DNA of 46,340 bases from Deltaproteobacteria bacterium HGW-Deltaproteobacteria-13 (GTDB lineage: Bacteria; Desulfobacterota; Syntrophia; Syntrophales; Smithellaceae): contig PHBJ01000005.1 in the NCBI GenBank assembly GCA_002840555.1, forward strand, positions 238,045 through 284,384, in the 5' to 3' direction. Positions within the stretch are counted from its first letter, which is position 1, and each line of letters opens with the position of its first letter. Both the position numbers and the translations under genes were made by a program. Shown piece by piece: positions 25,645 to 34,462 of the stretch. The notes under the pieces are model-generated. The model ran no database searches. It saw only the letters and a list, made by a program, of their open reading frames with translations, and was not told where the DNA came from.

Positions 25645-25729
25645 TTATTTTTATCCATATTTTTTTGTGACGGTGTGTTGTGGCAGAAAACAGGAGGACC
25701 CCATACCGGAACAAATGAACGTGTTTTCT

Positions 25730-27562
25730 TTACATTTCTATCCGGGTTACAATCCCATGAAGTTTCTTTGACGGCAACCGGTAAAATTGCACAAAATTGG
25801 GGAAAAAACGCTTGATAATGCTGAACGCCTTCCAAACGGGATTTCTGGAAATAATATCTTCATCGCCATAAAAAATGACCTTTTCTTTTATATTCTCCCT
25901 TTCCAGCAGGGCTTCCACATTAACGACAGTCATGTAACCCGCATGGATCTCAAACGAATCAAGACCTGTTCCGATGCCCTGCCGGTATTGCGTATTCAGT
26001 TCGTAGGGATGTTCCGTCCGAATGATGCTTGCCATGATATTTCGCTCAAAAAGAATATTGCTCTCCAGGATGCAGTGAACCATATAGGGCGGCACCAAAT
26101 TGGAACTTCGCGTAAAAAAGAGAGCCGTACCGGGGATATTTTTTCCGCGGGCAAAAACCTGTTCATAACTCGGAAGAAAGGTTGCCATATCCAGAGGCAT
26201 CAGACGTTTAAAGAGATGGCGATGTCCCCTGATCCAGATGACCATGAGCGTAAGCGGAATAGCAGCAAGAACCAACGACCAGTAGGCGCCGTGAGGAATT
26301 TTATAAAAGGTGGATATCAAATAAAATAAATCGACAACCACGACCAGAGCCGCGATGGCGACCTTCCATTTTTCCCGGTGGTAAAAGACAATCATCATAA
26401 CGATGCCCGTGATGGTCATGGAACCGGTAACAGCCATGCCGTATGCCGCCGCAAGATTGGATGATTTCCGGAAGATCAGCATCATCAGAAGAACGCTCAG
26501 CATAAGGAACCAGTTGACGACACCGATATATATCTGCGACTGAATTGCCGTGGACGTGAAGTTTATCTTCATCAGCGGCATAAACCGCGTGGTTATGGCC
26601 TGATAGACGACGGAGAAAACACCGCTGATCATCGCCTGCGAGGCAATGACGGTAGCCGTGATCGCCAAAAGCAGAAAAGGAATATAGAGCCATTCGAATT
26701 GTTCGTGAAACATGCTGAATAAATAAGTCGTCGCCTGCGGGTGGTGCAGGGCATAGACGGCTTGTCCCATATAATTAATAATCAGAGCGGTAAAAACAAA
26801 ATACCAGGCATGGATAATCGGTTTTCTGCCCAAATGACCCATGTCGGCATACAGAGCTTCGCCTCCGGTTGCGCACAGAATGACTTCGGAAAGAACGAAA
26901 AAACCGGAAATCCCGTTGTCAGAAACAAATTTCCAGGCAAAGTAAGGATTAACAGCATGGATGATCTCCGGCATGGACATGATCGAAATGAGTCCGGAAA
27001 CCGTCAGTGCTATAAACCATATCAGCATAATGGGACCGAACATCCAGGCGAGCCTGTCCGTCCCGCGTGATTGAAGCAGAAAAAGCACAACGGTAATGAT
27101 CATGGCGATGATCAGCAGACTGCTGCCGCCGGTCTGTTCCATTCCGGGAATAATCACAATGCCTTCCACGGCGGAAAGGATACTGATGGCCGGGGTAATG
27201 ACGCCGTCGCCGAGAAGCAGTGAAACGCCAATCAGCGTAAGAACCGTCACAAGGCCCGCGACACGGCCCGATTTCAGCAGAGGCAGCACGATTTCCCGCA
27301 AAACAATTGCGCCGCCTTCCCCCCGGTGAGACAGGCTTGTTGCCAGCCAGGCATATTCAATGGAAACGAGAATCGTCAAGGTCCAGACAATGAGAGAAAC
27401 TATTCCCATGATATTGTCAGGCGTGGGTTTCGTCAATAAGAAGACGACTGCGAGGGTGTATATCGGGCTTGTCCCTATGTCGCCGAAAACCAGTCCCATG
27501 GCCTTGACGATACCGCCCCAGAATGATTCGGTGGGTTCTGCCTGTCTGAGTCTTATTTTCAT
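25730..27562 (-). CDS. kup: KUP-family potassium uptake protein
   Basis: A 610-residue membrane protein of the KUP/HAK/KT family, which brings in K+ together with H+. The start contains the family signature LVFGDIGTSPIYTLAV. It has about twelve membrane helices (to about residue 455) and a soluble C-terminal part. Also visible are LLLGDGVITPAISILSAVEG and GGEALYADMGHLG. Full length. No strong ribosome binding site is seen before ATG 27562. The promoter is at 27736-27765. The 284 bases between it and the FKBP gene hold the FKBP promoter. Confidence 0.96.
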   Translation of the reverse strand: MKIRLRQAEPTESFWGGIVKAMGLVFGDIGTSPIYTLAVVFLLTKPTPDNIMGIVSLIVWTLTILVSIEYAWLATSLSHRGEGGAIVLREIVLPLLKSGRVAGLVTVLTLIGVSLLLGDGVITPAISILSAVEGIVIIPGMEQTGGSSLLIIAMIITVVLFLLQSRGTDRLAWMFGPIMLIWFIALTVSGLISIMSMPEIIHAVNPYFAWKFVSDNGISGFFVLSEVILCATGGEALYADMGHLGRKPIIHAWYFVFTALIINYMGQAVYALHHPQATTYLFSMFHEQFEWLYIPFLLLAITATVIASQAMISGVFSVVYQAITTRFMPLMKINFTSTAIQSQIYIGVVNWFLMLSVLLMMLIFRKSSNLAAAYGMAVTGSMTITGIVMMIVFYHREKWKVAIAALVVVVDLFYLISTFYKIPHGAYWSLVLAAIPLTLMVIWIRGHRHLFKRLMPLDMATFLPSYEQVFARGKNIPGTALFFTRSSNLVPPYMVHCILESNILFERNIMASIIRTEHPYELNTQYRQGIGTGLDSFEIHAGYMTVVNVEALLERENIKEKVIFYGDEDIISRNPVWKAFSIIKRFFPNFVQFYRLPSKKLHGIVTRIEM

Positions 27563-27735
27563 TGATGGTTTAAATGATGAACAGCATCATGCCTGACGCG
27601 AGAAGAATGATTTTTCATTGTAAAATGGATCCTCCGCTCAGGAACATTACCAAACCCTATCGAAAGCTCAACCATGAACCGGTTTGACATGTCCCACCCC
27701 TTATCAATTTTTGCCTATACCTTGATTTTGCGCAT

Positions 27736-27765
27736 GTTATAGGCAAAGACTGTTTTAGATGTCAA
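27736..27765 (-). promoter_or_regulatory. Sigma70-type promoter for kup
   Basis: On the minus strand TTGACA (plus 27760-27765), 18 bases, TATAAC (plus 27736-27741). The leader would be about 170 bases to the kup start at 27562. I did not find a c-di-AMP (ydaO-type) riboswitch by eye, though such switches regulate kup genes in some bacteria. Confidence 0.6.
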
Positions 27766-27855
27766 GCCCCTTTCCATCTCATTTCCCTCTGCTTTTTATC
27801 TCAAAACACGCCATGGCCGCCGCATATTATTTTACTCTTAACGGGTTGAAAAGAA

Positions 27856-28485
27856 TTAACGGTCAGCCCCGGCAGGCGCCAATCTTCGCAGATACTGATC
27901 ATGTAATTTTGTCAGCAGGATGATCGCAACGATCGAACCTATCAGGCACCAGAACATATCGGTTTGCGTATCCCAGATGTAGCCTTGTGTTCCCAGGAAG
28001 GCTTCCGTATCGCCCGGATTGGAAAGGGAAGCCGCCCATTCAAAAATTTCGTATAATGCTGAGAAAGCCAGAGGCACGGCAATGGACACAAAGCCAAGCC
28101 ATTTGCCGCGCTTCAGAGGCGATGTTCGCGCCATGATCTCACGCGCATATATTGCCGGACCAAAACCCTGCATGAAGTGCCCGATCTTGTCATAATTATT
28201 ACGGGTCCAGCCGAACCAATCCTCCATCCAGAAACCCAGAGGCACTTTGGCATACGAGTAATGGCCGCCAAACATCAAAATGACAGCGTGGATGGCGATA
28301 AGCGTATACATTAAATCAGTCAGTCGAAACCGCTGATATGTAAATAACATGATGGGCAGCGCAATCATGAAAGGAAAAGTTTCCAATACCCACGTAAGAC
28401 GGGTATCATGCGGATTAATTCCCGACCATGCCCAAAAAATCAATACGATGATTAACAATATTAGAGGATATTTTTTTGGTGACAT
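27856..28485 (-). CDS. YjdF-like membrane protein (DUF2238)
   Basis: I chose ATG 28485 (209 residues), which has GGAGG 12 bases upstream; the in-frame ATG at 28524 lacks a site. Six or so membrane helices. The motifs GGHYSYAKVPLG, NYDKIGHFMQGFGPAI and ALYEIFEW are typical of DUF2238 (E. coli YjdF). Function unknown. Stands alone between kup and the divergent 5'-nucleotidase gene. Confidence 0.9.
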   Translation of the reverse strand: MSPKKYPLILLIIVLIFWAWSGINPHDTRLTWVLETFPFMIALPIMLFTYQRFRLTDLMYTLIAIHAVILMFGGHYSYAKVPLGFWMEDWFGWTRNNYDKIGHFMQGFGPAIYAREIMARTSPLKRGKWLGFVSIAVPLAFSALYEIFEWAASLSNPGDTEAFLGTQGYIWDTQTDMFWCLIGSIVAIILLTKLHDQYLRRLAPAGADR

Positions 28486-28667
28486 CCTATGATTCCACCT
28501 CCATAAATGATTGAGATTAATCATGATGCTACTTTATTTAACAAAAAATAAAAAGAGATAATTATGCCGTGATATCAAAAAGGAATAGATTTCCCGTTTC
28601 CGGTGTTTTGTGTTAATAAAGAAGCGAAGCTTCTAAAAAGAATCGATCACATTGTGAAGGTTTAAAA

Positions 28668-30635
28668 ATGAAAAAATTCGTAACGAAAATCTTTCTTATA
28701 TTTATTTTTCTTAATTTCGTATTTATTCCAAGCGCGGTTAACGCCGCGCCGACGGAAGGTGCGGGACAAACGGCCGCAGAGATTAATTCTAAAAAAGAAT
28801 TGGTGATTCTTTTTACCCATGATCTGCATTCATATTTTCTGCCCCATCGGATTTTAACCGAAAAGGGGGAGCAACTGCAGCAGGGCGGATACGCAAGACT
28901 CGCTTATGTCATTGACGAGCAGAGGCGGCTTCATCCTCATCATAAAACCATTCTGGTGGACGCGGGCGATTTTTCGATGGGCACACTTTTCCACACGTCA
29001 TTCATGACTGAAGCGTCGGAGTTACGGCTGATGGGGAAAATGGGCTATGAAGTGACCACATTCGGCAATCATGATTTTGATTTCCATCCCGCCGGTCTGG
29101 CCAAAATGCTTACGTCCGCCCGATCCAGGGGCGAAGCGTTGCCGGCAATCGTCGCTTCGAATACCGTGCTGAGCAAAAACGCCCCGGGCGACGCGATGCT
29201 TAAGAAGCCCTTCGCGGATTATCCGGTCAGAGATTACATAATCATCGAAAGAAACGGTCTGCGCATCGGCCTGTTCGGTATTATCGGCAAAGACGCCGTC
29301 CATGATACTCCTTTTGCCAGGCCGGTTACTTTTGCCGAGCAGATCGAAGCAAGCAAGCGTGTGGTTGATATACTGAAAAACAAAGAGAAGGTCGACATCG
29401 TCATTTGTCTTTCTCACAGCGGAACGTTTGTTGATAAAAGCAGATCAGAAGATGAAATTTTAGCTGAAACGATACCGCAAATTGACATCATCATCAGCGG
29501 TCACACGCACACAGTCCTGCCGGAGCCGATTATTATCGGCAAGACAATCATCGTCTCCAGCGGCAAATACAGTGAGTATCTGGGAGTGCTGGCCGTCAGC
29601 TATGAAAAACAGAATGGCGTGGCGCTGATGTCATATCAATTGAAAAATATCTCCACGGACGTTCCCGAAGACAAGGCCATCGCGTCCGAAATTTCCCGCT
29701 ACAAAGAAATCGTAAATCAGAATTTCCTTGCTCCTTATAACTTAACCTATGATGACGTTATAGCCGAATCGGATTTCTCCATGGAATCGATCTATTCGGC
29801 CTTTAAGAAGCCTCGTGAAATGGGACTGGGTAATTTAATTACCGACGCGTATCGCGCGGCCATTAAGCAGGCCGAAGGCGCCAATTACCAATACGTTCAT
29901 GTGGCCATGCAACCGCTCGGGCTTATCCGGGATTCCTTTCAAAAAGGCAAAATAACCGTCGCGGATGTTTTTCAGGTTCTGTCCCTGGGGATCGGCCCGG
30001 ACGGCATCGCCGGTTACCCTCTGGTATCGTTCTATGTCAGCGGAGGAGAACTCAAAGATATTCTGGAAGTCCATACCACCATAGCGCCGTTGAAAAAAAG
30101 AGACGCATATTTGCAGGTATCAGGCGTGAAATTCACCTACAATCCCCGGCGTGTCTGGTTTGACCGGGTGACGTCCGTTGAAGTGCAGGATGGAGACGGA
30201 ACTTTTCGGCCGCTTGATCAAAACAAACTTTATCGTGTCTGCGCTAATTTATACACGGCGACATTGATTGATTATGTCGGCTCGGCCAGTCATGGGTTGA
30301 TTAAAGTGCTGCCCAAAGACCAATCGGGAAAGCCCCTGCCCGATCTGAAATCGGCCATCGTTTATATAAAGAAACCTGAGGAACTAAAAGAATGGCTGGC
30401 GCTCACCCTCTATCTGCGCTCATTTAAAGATACGGACGGCCTGAGCGTGCCGCGGATACCGGAACGATACAGCAAACCGGAAGGGAGATATCTTGCGCAG
30501 CCCTCCCTAAATCCAGTCAAGCTTTTTGGCGGCGGAAACATCATCACATACAGCGTTTTACTCGCGGGGATGGGATTACTGCTGCTCTGCGGTTTAATCG
30601 TTTATTTTGTTGTTAGAAAGATAAGAAAAAAATAA
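28668..30635 (+). CDS. 5'-nucleotidase/UshA-family phosphoesterase with C-terminal membrane anchor
   Basis: A 655-residue exported enzyme. Signal peptide about residues 1-27 (ending VNAA). The calcineurin-like domain has THDLHSY, VDAGDFSMG, FGNHDFDFHP, LSHSG and SGHTHTVLPEP for two metal ions. The C-terminal UshA-type substrate domain follows (LGNLITDAYR, YVSGGELKDIL). A helix near residues 628-650 and the basic tail RKIRKK anchor it in the membrane, unlike the soluble UshA of E. coli. It probably releases phosphate from nucleotides outside the cytoplasm. GAAGGT precedes ATG. Confidence 0.93.
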   Translation: MKKFVTKIFLIFIFLNFVFIPSAVNAAPTEGAGQTAAEINSKKELVILFTHDLHSYFLPHRILTEKGEQLQQGGYARLAYVIDEQRRLHPHHKTILVDAGDFSMGTLFHTSFMTEASELRLMGKMGYEVTTFGNHDFDFHPAGLAKMLTSARSRGEALPAIVASNTVLSKNAPGDAMLKKPFADYPVRDYIIIERNGLRIGLFGIIGKDAVHDTPFARPVTFAEQIEASKRVVDILKNKEKVDIVICLSHSGTFVDKSRSEDEILAETIPQIDIIISGHTHTVLPEPIIIGKTIIVSSGKYSEYLGVLAVSYEKQNGVALMSYQLKNISTDVPEDKAIASEISRYKEIVNQNFLAPYNLTYDDVIAESDFSMESIYSAFKKPREMGLGNLITDAYRAAIKQAEGANYQYVHVAMQPLGLIRDSFQKGKITVADVFQVLSLGIGPDGIAGYPLVSFYVSGGELKDILEVHTTIAPLKKRDAYLQVSGVKFTYNPRRVWFDRVTSVEVQDGDGTFRPLDQNKLYRVCANLYTATLIDYVGSASHGLIKVLPKDQSGKPLPDLKSAIVYIKKPEELKEWLALTLYLRSFKDTDGLSVPRIPERYSKPEGRYLAQPSLNPVKLFGGGNIITYSVLLAGMGLLLLCGLIVYFVVRKIRKK

Positions 30636-30645
30636 TCTTCAACAA

Positions 30646-30689
30646 GCTTCGCGATCGAAGCCAGGCGCCTCTTCTGTTACAGGAGAGGC
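30646..30689. terminator. Two stem-loops between convergent genes
   Basis: First stem GCTTCG/CGAAGC around CGAT (30646-30661). Second stem GCCTCT.CTG / CAG.AGAGGC around TTA (30667-30689) with one mispair, which overlaps the stop codon of the phospholipase D gene. On the minus strand a T-rich stretch follows the first stem after about 12 bases, so terminator function is likely but not textbook. Confidence 0.45.
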
Positions 30690-32185
30690 TTGATGGGAAG
30701 CAGTTGGTAGAGGCGCACCTTACTGCGTTTTGTAAACGAAACGTACTGATCCGGATTGTCCGTGGCGGCGTTCCAGCTGTTGCCCGGCGCCATGTCGGTT
30801 TCGATTGCAGCCTCCACCGCGCGCGACAGCGATGTGTTATGGATGATCGCGCCGACTTCGGTATTGAGATTTTCGGAACGCGGATCGAAATTGAACGTCC
30901 CGATATAGACGATTTGCCCATCGATCACCATGGTCTTGGCATGCAGTGAAAAGATGGGCGGCTTACCGTTTGCCGCGGGTAAACGCTTCATGAGCTTGTT
31001 CTGCACTTCCGGCGCGGGCTTGACCTCGTAAAGCTGTAATCCCATCTTCAGCAGCCGGTCGCGCTGGTTTCGATACCCGCTGAAAGCCTGAAGATTATCG
31101 GTTGAGGCGAGTGAATTGGTATTGACGCGCACGGTAACGCCGCGGGCGATGATCTGACGAAAGACATCGATCGCCTCGTCCGACATCACCAGATAGGGCG
31201 ACTGTATCACGACACGCTTTTTGGCGCTCAGGACCAACTTTGCCAGCGCCAGTGTCGTCCGTCCGCCGCCATCAAGGAACAACGTATTGTCGTTCTTACC
31301 GGGCCTGTCGCTGATGAACTCCACTTTGTCCCAGATCATCTGCCGTGAAAGCAAGGCAAAGGCAGCCGGGACATCCTGGATGGCAGCCCGAACCTCGGGA
31401 GCAAAATTTTCCGGCGATTTCGCGTAGTCGTGCAGCTCGCGATAGACCTGCCTGATCTCTTTGTCCTCCACGCGCACGTTTTTCTGCATCAGCCCCCAGC
31501 CGTTGTAAAGATCCTCGACCTTGACACTCAGTTTGCTATTCCAGAATCCTTCGAAGCTCGTCTGAATCGACTTGACCGCTTCGCCAAGCAGCAGTATTTC
31601 CCTGTCGCGAAAGTTGTACTCGTGATTGTAGTCGAAATACTCGGCAGCCATGTTCCGTCCGCCTGTAATGGCGATATTGCCGTCAACCACGACCGTTTTG
31701 TCGTGCATGCGCTGGTTCACGCCGCGGAAATTGGTCAGCAGGTTCATGAGGCGTTTTTGCAGCGGAACGCCAACCGATACCCGCGGATTATAGATGCGAA
31801 TGTCGATGTTTGGATGCAGGGCAAGCGCAAGAAGCGATTTGTCCGGCGCGTCGATCAGCAGGTCGTCCACGATGACCCGCACACGGACACCGCGGTCCGC
31901 CGCCCGCAGCAACGCCTCCGCCGCCAGGATACCGATGTTGTCCGTACTCCAGATAAAGTACTGGACATCGATCGACTTCCTGGCGTTGTCTGCCAGCCAC
32001 GCCCGCGCCAGTAAAGCCTCCGCACCCGTGTCCAGCACGTAAACGCCGCTCTTTCCCGCATTCGCCGCGATCCGGGCATCGATAAAATCCCTGGGCGTAT
32101 CATTCGCGGCAAGCGCGATCGACGCGCCTGCGACAAATATCGCAATCCATGCGGCAAGAATGAATTTTACTATTCTTATCATCAT
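30677..32185 (-). CDS. Phospholipase D-family protein, ClsC-type cardiolipin synthase-like
   Basis: I chose ATG 32185 (502 residues), because the following MIRIVKFILAAWIAIFVAGASIALAA is a clean signal peptide; an in-frame TTG at 32275 lies 90 bases upstream. Two HKD motifs are present: HDKTVVVDGNIAITGGRN and HAKTMVIDGQIVYIGTFN with DPRS. The overall order, including GGRNMAAEYF and MIWDKVEFISD, matches ClsC/YmdC cardiolipin synthases rather than ClsA. It would join phospholipids on the periplasmic side. Base composition is higher in GC than the neighbours (45 of 60 bases at 31861-31920), which hints at recent transfer. Confidence 0.9.
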   Translation of the reverse strand: MMIRIVKFILAAWIAIFVAGASIALAANDTPRDFIDARIAANAGKSGVYVLDTGAEALLARAWLADNARKSIDVQYFIWSTDNIGILAAEALLRAADRGVRVRVIVDDLLIDAPDKSLLALALHPNIDIRIYNPRVSVGVPLQKRLMNLLTNFRGVNQRMHDKTVVVDGNIAITGGRNMAAEYFDYNHEYNFRDREILLLGEAVKSIQTSFEGFWNSKLSVKVEDLYNGWGLMQKNVRVEDKEIRQVYRELHDYAKSPENFAPEVRAAIQDVPAAFALLSRQMIWDKVEFISDRPGKNDNTLFLDGGGRTTLALAKLVLSAKKRVVIQSPYLVMSDEAIDVFRQIIARGVTVRVNTNSLASTDNLQAFSGYRNQRDRLLKMGLQLYEVKPAPEVQNKLMKRLPAANGKPPIFSLHAKTMVIDGQIVYIGTFNFDPRSENLNTEVGAIIHNTSLSRAVEAAIETDMAPGNSWNAATDNPDQYVSFTKRSKVRLYQLLPIKPLL

Positions 32186-32278
32186 GTCAGTACGGGATGG
32201 TGATGTTCCGCAATACGAATGAATCAGGCGAAGATTTGACTCTTCGCAGATCGTTAACGATGTTGAGGTATTCAACCA

Positions 32279-34300
32279 TTACCTCTTTTCCTCCGCCGTG
32301 ACAGGCCTTGCTCTGACTGTAAAGACATCGTTTGCCAGACCTGCTGATTCAATATAACTTCCCCTGGCGGCAAATGCATCGCCTGTATCAAGCGCGCTGT
32401 CATAGATTGTAACATCATCAGAAGAAAATATGATTATTCTTCCCCCTTTGGGTTTGGTAAAATTTAAAACCATGTCTTCGTTGGTTACCAGCCACTCATT
32501 ATATCCGTAGCCCCCTATTTTAACGGAATTCTCTCCGGGTTTTAATGAGACCGCGCTCCCGGCCGGACTATATAACAGATCCGAAACCCATGCCCACGCG
32601 GCCCCATCCTTTTCAAAAAGAGTAAGTTCCGTCTGATCTCGGATAGCTTCAAAAGGCATGCCCGCGAACTCAGGTGAATCGATCCTTTTGAACCCCAGGA
32701 AAAACACATAGCCCGGCAGTTCTTTGTACAACAATGATTTTACAAAATGAGAATCCACGGACATAATTGATTCAAAAGGAGCAACATTGCGCCGCAGCCA
32801 GATCTTTCCATCCATATCGATCTTGAGGTTTTTCGGTTTTTCTAATGGCTTTATTTTTTGCATGCCGATCATATCGACTTTGGCCATTGTTACATGGTTC
32901 ACGAAATAGATTTCTTTGCCCGTATTGATAAAATAGAAACGGTTGCCTTCCGCATCGTGATAATAACCGTCACTGTAGACCAGTGTCATTGCCGGTGTTT
33001 TCTCCTTTTCCTTGAAACCGTATAAGATCGCGTTGTTTTTATCCGTATCAAACACGACCTGGGCCAATTTATTCTGGCTGGCATAATAACCGCTAAAGAT
33101 AGAATGATCCGGCGGCAATTTCTGCGTCCGGGGCGGTATCAGGGAAGCTTTCTCCTTTTCAGGAATGAGCTTTTTCTCCACCAGCACGGCATCGATCATA
33201 TCGAGCGCTATGTTCATCGCACCGCTTTCCCTTCCTGCCGCGATGACAGCAACGGATATCCTCTTTTCAGGCACCGTGAAAACCATCGAAGAATAATTTC
33301 CCGTGCCGCCGCTCTTGCCCAATACCTGAATCCCGGCCGCATCATACCGCGGAAGGCCCGTCAAGTCCCAGCCCAATCCAAATGAAAGCTCAGGATTTTT
33401 TAATTTGCCGGCAAATGCCGAAGGCTGAGCTTTCCTCATCTCGGCAAGAGACGCTTTCTTTAAAAGTTTGTTTTCAGCCGAAAAGGAATCTACAAAACGG
33501 CAAAGATCAACGGCTGTTGCTGATAACCCGCCCGCGCCCAGGACAGAGAGGGTTTCCACGGGATGAATTCTTCCTTTGGAATCGTAATACAACGCAACAG
33601 GTTTGCCCTTGATTTCCCCGACGCCTGTGCCGGTGTCTTTCAGACCCAGCCGTTTAAATATTCTTTTGTGAAGAAAGTCGATGTATTTTCCCCCGCTCAT
33701 CCGCTCCACGATCATTTCCGCCAGTGTAAAGCCGTCATTGCAATAAACGGTCATGGCTCCGGGATCATGCTTAAGATGCGCGCGGGCCAACGTATTGATT
33801 GTTTCCCGCTTCACATCGTCATCATACTTAAACCCGAAGGAATTCGAACCTTCGGTTCCCGGAATGCCCGATGTATGGTTTAACAGCATTCTCACGGTGA
33901 TCTTTTTGTATCTATCGTCAGCCATCCTGAATTCCGGCAGATAGTCCGTGACCGGCTGATCAAGCGACACGCTGCCGTCGTCAACAAGCAGCATAATTGA
34001 CGTTGCCACATACACCTTGCTGATGGAGCCGATGTTGAAAAGCGTCGCTGCGCCTACCGGGATACTCTTCTCTCTATTGGCCATGCCAAAGCCTTCGGCA
34101 TAGACGATCCTGCCGGCGACCATTATGGCGGCGGTGGCACTCCCGCATTTGCCGTTGTTGATGGCCTGCCAGATTTTGCTGCGGCCTTTGGTAATCGCGC
34201 TTTCATAGGGATTGTGTTTGCTTATCATCCTGGCTGACGCGAGTGAGGCAACCAGCAGGCAGCATAGACATACGAAGCAGACCATTCTTGTTTTGGGCAT
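32279..34300 (-). CDS. Serine hydrolase, class C beta-lactamase/penicillin-binding protein family
   Basis: A 673-residue exported protein. Signal peptide about 1-23 (CLLVASLASA). The beta-lactamase-fold domain has the SxxK motif Ser92-Ile-Ser-Lys95, the YxN motif Tyr186-Cys-Asn188 and NHTSGIPG (141-148), with a later KSGGTGNYSS in place of the third motif. Residues beyond about 390 form an extra beta-rich domain. Such proteins are usually peptidases or esterases rather than antibiotic-resistance enzymes. AAGGAGG precedes the start. Confidence 0.9.
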   Translation of the reverse strand: MPKTRMVCFVCLCCLLVASLASARMISKHNPYESAITKGRSKIWQAINNGKCGSATAAIMVAGRIVYAEGFGMANREKSIPVGAATLFNIGSISKVYVATSIMLLVDDGSVSLDQPVTDYLPEFRMADDRYKKITVRMLLNHTSGIPGTEGSNSFGFKYDDDVKRETINTLARAHLKHDPGAMTVYCNDGFTLAEMIVERMSGGKYIDFLHKRIFKRLGLKDTGTGVGEIKGKPVALYYDSKGRIHPVETLSVLGAGGLSATAVDLCRFVDSFSAENKLLKKASLAEMRKAQPSAFAGKLKNPELSFGLGWDLTGLPRYDAAGIQVLGKSGGTGNYSSMVFTVPEKRISVAVIAAGRESGAMNIALDMIDAVLVEKKLIPEKEKASLIPPRTQKLPPDHSIFSGYYASQNKLAQVVFDTDKNNAILYGFKEKEKTPAMTLVYSDGYYHDAEGNRFYFINTGKEIYFVNHVTMAKVDMIGMQKIKPLEKPKNLKIDMDGKIWLRRNVAPFESIMSVDSHFVKSLLYKELPGYVFFLGFKRIDSPEFAGMPFEAIRDQTELTLFEKDGAAWAWVSDLLYSPAGSAVSLKPGENSVKIGGYGYNEWLVTNEDMVLNFTKPKGGRIIIFSSDDVTIYDSALDTGDAFAARGSYIESAGLANDVFTVRARPVTAEEKR

Positions 34301-34326
34301 AATGTCCTCCTTATTAAAATGAACAA

Positions 34327-34347
34327 TCCCCCTTTAGTACAGGGGGA
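34327..34347 (-). terminator. Hairpin in the leader of the serine hydrolase gene
   Basis: On the minus strand TCCCCCT, 7-base loop, AGGGGGA, followed by TTGTTCATTTT. The perfect 7-bp stem lies 27 bases before the start codon at 34300. It may end transcripts from the phosphoesterase gene upstream or act as an attenuator. The rest of the 162-base gap holds nothing else I can name. Confidence 0.5.
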
Positions 34348-34462
34348 GGAAGAGACTGTGCCAAAGGAGTTCAGTTTCTTCCATTAATAACCAGTCCGAA
34401 GTACTGGTAAATTGCTCGCAATTGCAAATATTGATTGCGCATAATGACATTCATGGTCATTC

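Noticed and set aside
32279-34300. Antibiotic-resistance beta-lactamase
   Set aside because: The family is dominated by peptidases and esterases, the third motif differs, and the extra C-terminal domain does not fit a resistance enzyme.
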